In this document: positions 33,601-42,309 of the stretch, piece after piece
How positions within the stretch are numbered: the stretch's first letter is position 1
How the letters are laid out: each line of letters opens with the position of its first letter
Notes under the pieces: model-generated
What the model saw: only the letters and a program-made list of their open reading frames with translations
Database searches by the model: none
Told to the model about the DNA's origin: nothing
From: Actinomadura madurae
GTDB lineage: Bacteria; Actinomycetota; Actinomycetes; Streptosporangiales; Streptosporangiaceae
Direction: 5' to 3'
NCBI RefSeq assembly: GCF_900115095.1
Contig: NZ_FOVH01000007.1
Location: 62,001 to 126,000, forward strand
DNA length: 64,000 nt
Translations under genes and position numbers: made by a program

Positions 33601-34800
33601 ATGCCTTCAGAACAGTGGGCCGGCGATGTCGTGATCGTGGACGCGGTGCGCACGGCGTCCGCCCGGGGCCGGGCCGGTGGCGCGCTCGCCGGGGTGCACC
33701 CGGTCGATCTGCTGGCGCGGACCCTGCGCGGGCTGCTCGACCGGCACGACTTCGATCCCGGCCTCGTCGACGACGTGCTGGTCGGCTGCGTCTCGCAGGT
33801 GGGCGAGCAGTCGGCGACCCCGGGGCGGATGGCCTGGCTCGGCGCCGGGCTGCCGGCGCACGTGCCGGCCGCCACCATCGACCGCAAGTGCGGGTCGGGG
33901 CAGCAGGCCCTGCACTTCGCCGCGCAGGCGATCAGGGCGGGCTGCCAGGACGTGGTGATCGCCGCCGGCGTCGAATCCATGAGCAGGGTTCGGATGGGGT
34001 CGGCCCGGATGGACGCCGACCCCTACGGCTCCCGGGTGGCGGAGCGGTACGCGCCCGGACTCGTGTCGCAGGGCGTCGCGGCGGAACTGGTCGCCGCCCG
34101 CTGGAAACTCGGACGGGCCGCCCTCGACGGGTACGCGGCCCGCTCGCACCGGCTCGCCGCGGCGACGCGGGACTCCGGCGCGTTCGACCGCGAGACCGTC
34201 CCGGTCGAGACGCCGGCGGGCCCGTTCCGCCGCGACGAGACGATCCGTCCCGACAGCACCGCGGAGGGTCTCGGCACGCTGAAGCCGGCCTTCCGGCGCG
34301 ACGACGTCGCGGCGCGCTTCCCGGAGATCGGATGGCACGTCACGGCGGGGAACTCGTCCCAGATCACGGACGGAGCCGCCGCGGTCCTGCTCATGAGCGC
34401 CGCCCGGTGCACGGAGCTCGGCCTGACGCCGCGGGCGCGCGTGCACGCGATGGCCGTGTGCGGAGACGACCCGCTGCTGATGCTGACCGCCCCCGTCCCC
34501 GCCACGCACCGGATCCTCGAACGCTCGGGGCTCCCCCTCGGCCGGATCGACCACATCGAGATCAACGAAGCGTTCGCGTCCGTCCCGCTGGCCTGGCTCG
34601 CCGAGTTCCCGGACGCCGACCCCGCCCGGGTCAACCCCCGCGGCGGCGCGATCGCGCTCGGTCACCCGCTCGGCGCCTCCGGCGCCCGGCTCGCGACGAC
34701 GATGCTGCACGCCCTGGAAGACGGTGGTGGCCGCTACGGCCTCCAGCTGATGTGCGAGGCCGGCGGAATGGCCAACGCGACCATCATCGAACGCCTCTGA
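33601..34800 (+). CDS. Acetyl-CoA acyltransferase (thiolase)
   Basis: Thiolase of 399 residues with the full catalytic set: nucleophile Cys in IDRKCGSGQQALHFA (about residue 99), His in NPRGGAIALGHPLGASGAR, the acidic EINEAFASVPLAW and the second Cys in LMCEAGGMANA. It differs from the thiolase-like gene at 14029, which has no nucleophile. It performs the final CoA-dependent cleavage of a 3-ketoacyl-CoA. No Shine-Dalgarno site precedes ATG 33601 and a -10-like GATAAT ends nine bases upstream, so a leaderless mRNA is likely; GTG 33631 is an alternative start. It leads thiolase, SDR and hydratase. Confidence 0.92.
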   Translation: MPSEQWAGDVVIVDAVRTASARGRAGGALAGVHPVDLLARTLRGLLDRHDFDPGLVDDVLVGCVSQVGEQSATPGRMAWLGAGLPAHVPAATIDRKCGSGQQALHFAAQAIRAGCQDVVIAAGVESMSRVRMGSARMDADPYGSRVAERYAPGLVSQGVAAELVAARWKLGRAALDGYAARSHRLAAATRDSGAFDRETVPVETPAGPFRRDETIRPDSTAEGLGTLKPAFRRDDVAARFPEIGWHVTAGNSSQITDGAAAVLLMSAARCTELGLTPRARVHAMAVCGDDPLLMLTAPVPATHRILERSGLPLGRIDHIEINEAFASVPLAWLAEFPDADPARVNPRGGAIALGHPLGASGARLATTMLHALEDGGGRYGLQLMCEAGGMANATIIERL

Positions 34801-34819
34801 CCACGACGGAAGGCAGGAC

Positions 34820-35578
34820 ATGGACGTCAACGGAACCTCGGCGGTCGTCACCGGCGGCGCGTCGGGGCTCGGCGCCGCCACCGCGGCACGGCTCGCCGAG
34901 CGCGGCGCGCATGTGGTGGTGCTCGACCTGCCCGAGTCCGCGGGCACGAGCGTCGCCGCCGACATCGGCGGCACGTTCGCGGCGGCGGACGTCACCGACC
35001 CCGACGCGGTGGAGGCCGCGCTGGACGTCGCCGAGTCCGTCGCCCCGCTGCGGACGCTGGTGCACTGCGCCGGGCGCGGCGGCCCGGTCCGCCTGGTCGA
35101 CCGGGACGGACGGCCGGGCTCGCTGGAGACCTACGAGCGGATCGTCCGGATCAACCTGATCGGCACCTTCAACACGCTGCGGCTGGCCGCCGCGCGGATG
35201 GCGCGCAACGAGCCCACCGGCGGTGAGCGCGGTGTGTGCGTCCTCACCGCCTCGGTCGCCGCCTACGAGGGGCAGATCGGCCAGATCCCCTATGCCTCCG
35301 CCAAGGCGGGTGTCGTCGGGATGACGCTCGTCGCCGCGCGCGACCTCGCGACGAAGCTGATCAGGGTGACGACCATCGCCCCCGGACTGTTCGACACCCC
35401 TATCCTCGCCCGGCTGTCCGAAGAGGTGCGCGCCTCGCTCGGCCGGACGGTCCCGCACCCGAACCGGCTCGGGCTGCCCGCCGAGTACGCCTCGCTCGCC
35501 CTGCAGATCATCGAGAACCCGATGCTGAACGGCGAGACGATCCGCCTGGACGGCGCCATGCGCATGGCCGCCCGCTGA
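34820..35578 (+). CDS. SDR, 3-hydroxyacyl-CoA dehydrogenase type II (HSD10-like)
   Basis: SDR of 252 residues: VVTGGASGLGAATAARLAER, VVLDLPES with Asp for NAD, DVTDPDAV, HCAGRGG, the catalytic Ser in LTASVAAYEGQIGQ and YASAK, and PGLFDTPILARLSEEVRASL. The insertion QIGQIPYASAK and the ending NPMLNGETIRLDGAMRM are typical of HSD17B10/type II 3-hydroxyacyl-CoA dehydrogenases rather than FabG. It converts 3-hydroxyacyl-CoA to 3-ketoacyl-CoA for the thiolase encoded 19 bases upstream. Confidence 0.92.
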   Translation: MDVNGTSAVVTGGASGLGAATAARLAERGAHVVVLDLPESAGTSVAADIGGTFAAADVTDPDAVEAALDVAESVAPLRTLVHCAGRGGPVRLVDRDGRPGSLETYERIVRINLIGTFNTLRLAAARMARNEPTGGERGVCVLTASVAAYEGQIGQIPYASAKAGVVGMTLVAARDLATKLIRVTTIAPGLFDTPILARLSEEVRASLGRTVPHPNRLGLPAEYASLALQIIENPMLNGETIRLDGAMRMAAR

Positions 35579-35598
35579 CCCCCCGAGGAGAGCCGATC

Positions 35599-36366
35599 AT
35601 GAGCGAGCCCGAGCTCGTCATCCAGGAGCACGGCCGGATCCTGGTCCTCACGATGAACCGTCCCGCCGCACGCAACGCCATGTCACTGGAGCTCGCGCAC
35701 CGGATCGCGGACGCGCTCGACGCGCTCGACGCCCGTCCCGACCTCGCCGCCGGAGTGATCACCGGTGCGGGCGGCACGTTCTGCGCCGGCATGGACCTGA
35801 AGGGCTTCGCCCGCGGCGAGATCCCGATCGTGGAGGGACGCGGCTTCGCCGGCCTCGTCCGCCGCCCGCCGCGCAAACCGCTGATCGCCGCCGTCGAGGG
35901 GTACGCGCTGGCCGGCGGCTTCGAGATCGTCCTGGCCTGCGACCTCGTGGTCGCCTCCCGGGAGGCGAGGTTCGGGCTGCCCGAGACCAGGCGGGGCCTC
36001 ACCGCCGCGGCCGGCGGACTGCTCCGGCTCCAGCGGCGCATCCCCTACCACCTGGCCATGGAGCTCGTCCTCACCGGGCGGCTGTGGCCCGCCGCCGACG
36101 CCGCGGACGTCCACCTCGTCAACCGGCTCACCGCCCCGGGCGAGGCGCTCGCCGGGGCGCTGGACCTGGCCGCCGAGGTCGCGGCGAACGCGCCGCTCGC
36201 GCTGGCGGCGTCCAAGCACGTGCTGGTCCGCTCCGCCGACTGGCCGCTGGATGAACAGTTCGACCGGCAGGAGCGGGTTCTCGACCCGGTCAGAAGATCG
36301 GCCGATGCCAGGGAGGGCGCACTGGCGTTCGTGGAGAAGCGCGCTCCCCGGTGGACCGGCGCCTGA
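35599..36366 (+). CDS. Enoyl-CoA hydratase/isomerase (crotonase)
   Basis: Crotonase of 255 residues from ATG 35599 behind GAGGAG. Oxyanion-hole parts are GGTFCAGMDLKGF and EGYALAGGFEIVLACD; the second catalytic acid is present in FGLPETRRGL. It is therefore a more ordinary hydratase/isomerase than the MenB-like one at 12633. The C-terminus ends with ALAFVEKRAPRWTG. It completes a beta-oxidation cassette (thiolase, hydroxyacyl-CoA dehydrogenase, hydratase) on the plus strand and ends 39 bases from the convergent GntR gene. Confidence 0.92.
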   Translation: MSEPELVIQEHGRILVLTMNRPAARNAMSLELAHRIADALDALDARPDLAAGVITGAGGTFCAGMDLKGFARGEIPIVEGRGFAGLVRRPPRKPLIAAVEGYALAGGFEIVLACDLVVASREARFGLPETRRGLTAAAGGLLRLQRRIPYHLAMELVLTGRLWPAADAADVHLVNRLTAPGEALAGALDLAAEVAANAPLALAASKHVLVRSADWPLDEQFDRQERVLDPVRRSADAREGALAFVEKRAPRWTGA

Positions 36367-36378
36367 GCCGCCACCGGG

Positions 36379-36400
36379 CCGGATCGGCACCGGATCGGCA
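36379..36400. repeat. Tandem 11-bp repeat
   Basis: CCGGATCGGCA occurs twice without a gap (36379-36389 and 36390-36400) between the convergent crotonase and GntR genes. No function is evident. Confidence 0.5.
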
Positions 36401-36405
36401 CCGGG

Positions 36406-37134
36406 TCAGCGCCAGCCGACGACCTCGTTCATCAGGGCGGGCTGGCGGCGCTTGACGTAGGTGGCGTACTCCTGCATGTGCTCGCGCATCAGTGCCTCGG
36501 CCCGGTCGGCGTCGCCCGCCTCGATCGCCTCGGCGATCTCGGCGTGCGCTTGCCTGACCTTGGCGCGGCGCGCCTTGGGGAAGAACAGCCCGCTGACGCG
36601 TTCGTGGAAGATGTATCCCAGCGACCCGCTGAAGAGATCGAGCATGCCGTTGCCCGACATCGAGGCCACGAACCGGTGGAAGTCGCCGCTGTGGCTCAGA
36701 TAGCCGCCGTCGTCGTCCAGCGGCGTGTCCTCGGCGATGGCGCCGAGCGTCTTCGCCATGCCGGCGTCACGGCGCTCGGCCGCGAGCCTCGCCATGACCG
36801 GCTCCATCACGAGCCGCGCCTCCATCAGCTCGCTGAACGTCATCCGGCCCGCCTGGAAGTACAGCGTCGACATCCGGCCGAAGGTGTCCGCGCTGACCTG
36901 GGCCACGATGGGCCCTCCGCGCGGGCCGGGCTTGATGGAGATCAGCCCGTGCACTTCCAGGATGCGCAGCGCCTCCCGGAGCGAGCCACGTCCGACCCCG
37001 TACTCCTCGATCATCTGCGCCTCGGAGGGAAGCGGCGTCCCCGGCTGCAGGTTCTCCGCGCCGATCTTGCGGACGATGTCCTGCGCGATCGCCTCGCCGA
37101 CCTTCACCCCCCGCCTGACATGCGGCTGCGCCAC
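36406..37134 (-). CDS. GntR-family regulator, FadR (FCD) subfamily
   Basis: Regulator of 242 residues. I chose GTG 37134, preceded by AGGAGG; ATG codons at 37152 and 37161 are in frame but not spaced to it. The winged helix spans about residues 10-75: PLPSEAQMIEEYGVGRGSLREALRILEVHGLI and the wing KPGPRGGPIV. The FCD domain follows with SHSGDFHRFVASMSG and HAEIAEAIEAGDADRAEALMREHM, where Asp and His residues would bind a metal and a carboxylate ligand. FadR-type proteins usually repress catabolic genes until an acid or acyl-CoA accumulates, so it is a candidate regulator for this locus. Confidence 0.9.
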   Translation of the reverse strand: MAQPHVRRGVKVGEAIAQDIVRKIGAENLQPGTPLPSEAQMIEEYGVGRGSLREALRILEVHGLISIKPGPRGGPIVAQVSADTFGRMSTLYFQAGRMTFSELMEARLVMEPVMARLAAERRDAGMAKTLGAIAEDTPLDDDGGYLSHSGDFHRFVASMSGNGMLDLFSGSLGYIFHERVSGLFFPKARRAKVRQAHAEIAEAIEAGDADRAEALMREHMQEYATYVKRRQPALMNEVVGWR

Positions 37135-37160
37135 CCTGTGTCCTCCTCGCATCAATGACA

Positions 37161-37174
37161 ACCATCAGTATGGT
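37161..37174. promoter_or_regulatory. Palindromic operator upstream of the GntR gene
   Basis: ACCATCAGTATGGT is an inverted repeat (ACCAT, four bases, ATGGT) 27 bases upstream of the GntR start. FadR-type regulators bind short palindromes of this size, so this is a likely autoregulatory site. It does not resemble the CTATG...CATAG element of the catabolic promoters. Confidence 0.55.
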
Positions 37175-37236
37175 CTAGCCGCGGCGGCAGGACCACATCA
37201 ACGGCCGCCGGGCCGTGCTTCGCGGCCGTCCGGGCG

Positions 37237-38061
37237 CTACGCGGGCTCACCGGCGAGCCGGTGCCGCTCGGCCCGGCGCTCGCGCTGCCGGGCCGGGTCG
37301 GGGACCGGGGCGGACAGCAGGAGCCGGCGGGTGTAGGGGTCCACCGGGTTCTCGGTGACCTGCGCGGCGGACCCGGTCTCCACGAACGCACCACGGTTGA
37401 TGACGGCCACACGGTGGCTGATGTGGCGGACGACGGCGAGGTCGTGGGAGATGAACAGGTACGCGATCCCGAGGGCGTCCTGGATCTCGATCAGCAGATC
37501 GAGGATCCTCGCCTGCGTGGACAGGTCCAGCGCGGACACCGGCTCGTCGCAGACGATGAGCCGCGGCTCCAGGGACAGGGCGCGTGCGATGGCGATGCGC
37601 TGGCGCTGGCCCCCGGAGAACTCGCGCGGGTAGCGTCTGCCCGCGTCGGCGGGCAGCGCGACCTTGTCGAGCAGGTCGGCGACGCGCTTGGCGGCGGCGG
37701 CGCGCTCCATGCCGTGCACGCGCAGCGGCTCGCTCAGGATGCTCTCGATGGTCATCGCCGGATTGAGCGACGTGTAGGGGTCCTGGAAGACGACCTGGAC
37801 CTCGTGTGCGAGTCGCCGCCGGCGGCGCAGGTCGCCGATGGGCCGGCCGCTCAGGACGATCGTCCCGGCGGAGGGGGCGACCAGCCCGAGCACGGCGCGC
37901 CCGATCGTGGTCTTGCCCGACCCCGACTCGCCGACCAGGCCGAACGTCTCGCCCTCGGCGATCTCGAAGGAGACGCCGTGCAGCACCTCGACCGGCTTGC
38001 CGAACAGCCCGCGCCCGCCGAACTCGACGCGCAGGTCGCTGACCTGTAGTACCTCAGACAT
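37237..38061 (-). CDS. Oligopeptide/dipeptide-type ABC transporter ATPase (OppF/DppF-like)
   Basis: ATP-binding subunit of 274 residues: Walker A GESGSGKTT, Q-loop VFQDPYTSLNP, signature EFSGGQRQRIAIARAL, Walker B LIVCDEPVSALD and switch His in LFISHDLAVV. The C-terminal ENPVDPYTRRLLLSAPVPDP is the conserved oligopeptide_HPY region. It overlaps the fused permease-ATPase gene by eight bases. With that second ATPase it forms the usual DppD-DppF-like pair. The transporter belongs by position to the catabolic locus and may import its substrate. Confidence 0.93.
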   Translation of the reverse strand: MSEVLQVSDLRVEFGGRGLFGKPVEVLHGVSFEIAEGETFGLVGESGSGKTTIGRAVLGLVAPSAGTIVLSGRPIGDLRRRRRLAHEVQVVFQDPYTSLNPAMTIESILSEPLRVHGMERAAAAKRVADLLDKVALPADAGRRYPREFSGGQRQRIAIARALSLEPRLIVCDEPVSALDLSTQARILDLLIEIQDALGIAYLFISHDLAVVRHISHRVAVINRGAFVETGSAAQVTENPVDPYTRRLLLSAPVPDPARQRERRAERHRLAGEPA

Positions 38062-39748
38062 GCCGGAGCTCCTTGCGCGGCTCGCGCCCCTCCAGGGAGG
38101 AGTCGAGCAGCATCTTCGTGTAGGGGTGGGAGGGCGCGGCGAAGAGCTCGTCGACCGGTCCCTCCTCGACGAGCCGGCCGTTCTGCATCACGGCCACCCG
38201 GTCGGCGATGTCGGCGACGACGCCGAAGTCGTGCGTCACCAGCACGATGCCCATCCGCCTCTCGCGCTGCAGATCGCGCAGCAGGTCCAGGACCTCGGCC
38301 TGGACCGTCACGTCCAGCGCCGTGGTCGGCTCGTCCGCGATGAGCAGGGACGGCTCGCAGGAGACCGCTCGCGCTATGAGGACGCGCTGCGCCATCCCCC
38401 CGGAGATCTCGTGCGGATAGCTGCGGTACACCCGTTCCGGCTCGCCGATGCCGACCCGGGCGAGCAGCGCGAGCGCGCGCTTCCCGGCCTCGGCACGTCC
38501 GATGCGCAGGTTGGCGACGAGGGGCTCGACCATCTGGGACCCGACGGTGAAGCAGGGATCGAGGTTGCTCATCGGCTCCTGCGGGATGTACGCCATCCGG
38601 GTGCCGCGCAGCGCCGCGAGCTTCCTGTCGGCCAGGGCGAGCAGGTCGCTGCCGTCCAGGTGGATACCGCCCCCGGTGATCCGGCCTCCGGGGGCCAGCA
38701 GCCCGAGGACGGAGAAGGCCGTCTGCGTCTTGCCCGAGCCGGACTCCCCGACGAGCGCCAGGACCTCACCGGCGTCCACGTGCAGGGTCACGTCGTCGAT
38801 GACCCGCCGGCCCGGGTACTCGACGCGCAGGCCGTCCACTTCGAGGAGGCGTCCGGAACTGCGGGTCACGCCGGAGGAGGTGATCCGGCGGCGCCGCTCC
38901 ACCGAGCGCGCCGCGTGACCGGTCGCGTCCCGCAGGGCGTCCCCGAGGCTGTTGAACGCCAGCACGGTGAAGATGAGGACGGCGCCGGTCGGCACCATCA
39001 GCCAGCCGTCGCGGTTGACGTACTTGGCGGCGTCGGCGATGCCCGACCCCCAGCTCGGGGCGGGCGGTTCCGGGCCGAGGCCGAGAAAGCCCAGGCCGGC
39101 CTGGATGAGCAGGGCGGAGCTGAGCGCCAGCGTGCTCTGGATCAGCAGCGGAGCCGTGATGTTGGGGAGGATGTGCCGGACGGCGATGCGCAGATGACCG
39201 AGACCCGAGACTCGGGCGGCGTCCACGTACAGCTCGTTGCGCTTTCCTTCGGTGGTGGCGCGCGCCAGCCGGATGAAGGACGCGGAGAGGATCACGCCGA
39301 GGGCGCCCATCGTGATGGTGAAGGCCCTGCCGTACACCGCCACCACCGCGAGCAGGATCACGATGACGGGCAGCGACATCACGACCTCGGCGATCCGGCT
39401 GAGGACGGCGTCGACGACACCGCCCCGGTAGCCCGCCAGCATGCCCAGCGGCACCCCGATCACCACGGCGACCAGCAGGGCCTCGCCGGCGCCGAGCAGG
39501 CTCACCGAGCCACCGTGCATGATCCGGCTGAGTATGTCGCGCCCGAGCGAGTCGGTACCGGCCCAGTAGGTGCCCGACGGAAGCGCATAGGCCCGGTCGA
39601 TGTCCTGCTTGAGCGGGTCGTGCGGCGCCAGCCACGGTGCGAGGAAGCTGCCGATCACGACGAGCGCGAGCCACCCGAGGCTGAGCATGCCGCGGAGCGA
39701 GCCGAGGACGCGGTGCGGGTAGCCGCGCGGGCGACGGTCGGTGTTCAT
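38054..39748 (-). CDS. Fused ABC permease and ATPase (DppC-DppD-like)
   Basis: One chain of 564 residues. Residues about 1-285 are a DppC-like permease with five to six membrane segments, the inner-membrane component loop EAARVSGLGHLRIAVRHILPN type (here DAARVSGLGHLRIAVRHILP) and the start GMLSLGWLALVVIGSFLAPW. After an Arg-rich linker (SVERRRRITSSGV) residues about 300-564 are an ATPase with Walker A GESGSGKTQ, signature ISGGMAQRVLIARA, Walker B LLIADEPTTALD and His in VTHDFGVV. No stop or start separates the halves. Such fusions occur in several actinobacteria. It starts at ATG 39748, overlapping the other permease gene by ATGA. Confidence 0.92.
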   Translation of the reverse strand: MNTDRRPRGYPHRVLGSLRGMLSLGWLALVVIGSFLAPWLAPHDPLKQDIDRAYALPSGTYWAGTDSLGRDILSRIMHGGSVSLLGAGEALLVAVVIGVPLGMLAGYRGGVVDAVLSRIAEVVMSLPVIVILLAVVAVYGRAFTITMGALGVILSASFIRLARATTEGKRNELYVDAARVSGLGHLRIAVRHILPNITAPLLIQSTLALSSALLIQAGLGFLGLGPEPPAPSWGSGIADAAKYVNRDGWLMVPTGAVLIFTVLAFNSLGDALRDATGHAARSVERRRRITSSGVTRSSGRLLEVDGLRVEYPGRRVIDDVTLHVDAGEVLALVGESGSGKTQTAFSVLGLLAPGGRITGGGIHLDGSDLLALADRKLAALRGTRMAYIPQEPMSNLDPCFTVGSQMVEPLVANLRIGRAEAGKRALALLARVGIGEPERVYRSYPHEISGGMAQRVLIARAVSCEPSLLIADEPTTALDVTVQAEVLDLLRDLQRERRMGIVLVTHDFGVVADIADRVAVMQNGRLVEEGPVDELFAAPSHPYTKMLLDSSLEGREPRKELRHV

Positions 39749-40686
39749 GCGCGCCTCGCCTTGGGATTGAGCCAGACGGTCAGCAGGTCCACGATCAGGT
39801 TCACCGCGATGACCATGGCCGTCGTGAAGATGATGACCGTGAGGAGCAGGGGCAGGTCCTTGCTCGTGACGGCGCCGAGGACGAGCTGGCCGAGCCCGTT
39901 GATGCCGAACACCTGCTCGACGATGACCGTGCTGCCCAGCAGGCCGATGAACTGGAACCCGACCGTGGTCGCGATCGGGGTCGAGGCGTTCCGGAGCGCG
40001 TGCTTGAGGACGATCGAGCGCGCCGGGACGCCGGTCGCGTACAGCGTGCGGATGTAGTCCTGGCCCAGTTCGTGGATGAGCGCGGCGCGGGTCTGCCGGC
40101 CGACCGTGGCCGTCCCGATCATCGCGACCGACACGCTGGGCAGGACGATCGACTTCAGCCACTCCCCGGGGTCCTCCGTGAACGGCACATACCCGACCGC
40201 CGGGAGCCACTCCAGGCCGAGCGCGAAGACGAACACCAGGAGCACGCCCAGCCAGAAGCTGGGGACCGCCATGGCCACGCTCGACCCGCCCTGCAGGACC
40301 CGGTCGAGCCACCGGCCGCCGTTGGCCGCGGCCACGCCGACGAGCACGCCGATCACCACGCTGATGACGGTCGCGGCGATGGCGATCGACAGGGTGATCG
40401 GAAGCCTGGTGGCCACGTCGCCCACCGCGGACCGGCCGGATTGCAGCGAATCCCCGAAGTCGCCGCGGACCGCGCCCGCGAGCCAGTCACCGTACTGGAC
40501 CAGCAGGGGGCGGTCGTGGCCGAGCCGGTGGTTGAGCGCGTCGACCTGCTCCTGCGACGCCGCGTCGCCGAGGATGGTGCGTCCAGGCGACCCGGGGATC
40601 AGGTTGACGAGATAGAAGGCGATCGTCGCGATCGCCCACAGCATGGGGACGACCGCGAGGAGCCGCTTGCCGACGATTCTGAGCAT
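39745..40686 (-). CDS. ABC transporter permease (DppB/OppB-like)
   Basis: Permease of 313 residues with about six membrane helices. It has the DppB-type start LLAVVPMLWAIATIAFYLVNLIPGSP, the long loop with LVQYGDWLAGAVRGDFGDSL, and the coupling segment YIRTLYATGVPARSIVLKHALRNAS that contacts the ATPase. It lies 23 bases downstream of the binding-protein gene and overlaps the fused permease-ATPase gene, so the four genes form one operon for an oligopeptide-family importer. Confidence 0.93.
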   Translation of the reverse strand: MLRIVGKRLLAVVPMLWAIATIAFYLVNLIPGSPGRTILGDAASQEQVDALNHRLGHDRPLLVQYGDWLAGAVRGDFGDSLQSGRSAVGDVATRLPITLSIAIAATVISVVIGVLVGVAAANGGRWLDRVLQGGSSVAMAVPSFWLGVLLVFVFALGLEWLPAVGYVPFTEDPGEWLKSIVLPSVSVAMIGTATVGRQTRAALIHELGQDYIRTLYATGVPARSIVLKHALRNASTPIATTVGFQFIGLLGSTVIVEQVFGINGLGQLVLGAVTSKDLPLLLTVIIFTTAMVIAVNLIVDLLTVWLNPKARRA

Positions 40687-40709
40687 GGCGACCGCTGTCC
40701 CGGACCCCG

Positions 40710-42227
40710 TCAGCCGGCCGGCTGCAGGGCGTTGATCGAGGGCATCGGCTGCAGCGCCGTCATCTCCATCTTCTTGATCTTCTTGGTGTCGTAGAAGTAG
40801 AAGACGTCGACCACGTTCGTGACGATCATCGGGGACTCGGTCACGAACCGCCTCGACAGCTGCTTCAGCGTGGCCGCCTGCTCCCCGCCCTGCTGCGTCG
40901 CCGCCGTCGCGGCAAGCTTCTCGATCTCGGGCGACTCGACCTTGTACGGGTTGTACTTGGCGTTCTTGAGCAGCGCGTACTGGACGTCGAAGTAGTTGTC
41001 GGACGCGTTGTAGAACCAGGCGTAGGCCGGGTTGTCGGTCTTGAACTTGGCCTCCAGGTACGTGCTGAGCGGCAGGTTGTTGATCTTCACGTTGATGCCG
41101 ACCTCCTTCAGCTGGCTCGACACCGCCTGCACGTAGTCGTTCCAGTTGCTGTAGTCGGTGTTGACGAGCGGCAGGTCGAAGCCGTTCGGGTAACCGGCGG
41201 CCGCCAGGAGCTGCTTGGCCTTGGCCGGGTCATGCGGGTAGGCGTTGGTCAGGGACTCGTCGAAGCCCGGCGTTCCCGGCAGGAACAGCTGCGTGGACGG
41301 TGATCCGGGCCCCAGCACCTTCTGCAGGGCGGCACGGTCGACGGCGTACTGGATCGCCTGCCGGACCCGCACGTCCTTCAGCGCCTTGACCTGGGTGCCG
41401 TTGCGGTCCTGCAGGTTGAGCGAGGCGAAGAAGCTCGGCTGCGACAGGACCTTGACGTCCGACAGGGTCTTGGCGGTGTCCAGCTGGTTGACGCTCCCCA
41501 GCGTCGCGTCGACCTGACCGGAGCGCAGCGCACTGAGCGCCGCGGTCATGTCCGGGATCACCTTGAGCACGAGCGTCTCGACGCCGACCGACTTGGCGTC
41601 CCAGTACTGCGGGTTCTTCTTGAAGGTGTAGTGGTCGCCGGGAACGGTCTTGGACCCGTCCAGCGTGTAGGGCCCGGCGCCGACCGGGTTCTGGTTCAGG
41701 GACTCCGGGGCGTCCAGCGCCTTCGGGCTGGCGACCATGCCCATGACCTGCTGGAAGGCGGCGGGCAACGAGGGATAGGGCTCGTTGAGGGTGATCTTCA
41801 CCGTGTCCGCGTCGGGCGCCTGGACGCTCTCGACGGCGGCGAGCTGGTCCGTCTTCGGCCCGACGACCTTCTTGGCACGATCCAGATTCTTCTTCACGGC
41901 CGCCGCGTCAAGGGGCTCGCCATCGCTGAACCGCACGCCCCGCCGGAGCGTCAACTCGAAATGCGTCGGGTCGGTGTACTTCCACGACGTGGCGAGACCC
42001 GGCGCCGGGCTCCCATCCGGCCGGGTGTGTATCAGGGTGTCGTACACGGCCTGCTCGGCCTGCGACATCGGCCCCCAGTCGAAGGTGTACGGATCCCACT
42101 TCTTCGGCGCCGCGGCGACGGCGAGAGTGACCGTGCCCCGGTCCTCGGTGGACGAGCCGTCCCCGCAGGCGGTCAGCGACAGGCCCGCCAGCCCGGCCGC
42201 AACCGCCAGTGTCACGCTTCTCCGCAT
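40710..42227 (-). CDS. ABC transporter substrate-binding lipoprotein (SBP family 5)
   Basis: Lipoprotein of 505 residues from ATG 42227 with GGAGGT five bases upstream. The signal ends in the lipobox LSLTAC (lipidated Cys near 22). Family 5 features follow: MSQAEQAVYDTLIHTRPDGS, LRRGVRFSDGEPLDAAAVKKNL, NPVGAGPYTLDG and VRQAIQYAVDRAALQKVLG. Family 5 proteins bind peptides but also nickel, opines and sugars; in a catabolic locus the ligand could be the locus substrate. A promoter-like pair of boxes lies 55-82 bases upstream. Confidence 0.93.
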   Translation of the reverse strand: MRRSVTLAVAAGLAGLSLTACGDGSSTEDRGTVTLAVAAAPKKWDPYTFDWGPMSQAEQAVYDTLIHTRPDGSPAPGLATSWKYTDPTHFELTLRRGVRFSDGEPLDAAAVKKNLDRAKKVVGPKTDQLAAVESVQAPDADTVKITLNEPYPSLPAAFQQVMGMVASPKALDAPESLNQNPVGAGPYTLDGSKTVPGDHYTFKKNPQYWDAKSVGVETLVLKVIPDMTAALSALRSGQVDATLGSVNQLDTAKTLSDVKVLSQPSFFASLNLQDRNGTQVKALKDVRVRQAIQYAVDRAALQKVLGPGSPSTQLFLPGTPGFDESLTNAYPHDPAKAKQLLAAAGYPNGFDLPLVNTDYSNWNDYVQAVSSQLKEVGINVKINNLPLSTYLEAKFKTDNPAYAWFYNASDNYFDVQYALLKNAKYNPYKVESPEIEKLAATAATQQGGEQAATLKQLSRRFVTESPMIVTNVVDVFYFYDTKKIKKMEMTALQPMPSINALQPAG

Positions 42228-42281
42228 ACGAACCTCCAGCTGAGGGGTGGGACGGGGGGTCGCTCCCTGACGTGAGGTCAT

Positions 42282-42309
42282 GCAATACCGAGCACACCGC
42301 CCAGGTCAA
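42282..42309 (-). promoter_or_regulatory. Candidate promoter of the ABC transporter operon
   Basis: On the minus strand TTGACC (complement of 42304-42309) and TATTGC (complement of 42282-42287) are 16 bases apart, upstream of the binding-protein start at 42227. A TTATGCATGA stretch at 42325-42334 just beyond recalls the shared operator element. Confidence 0.45.
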
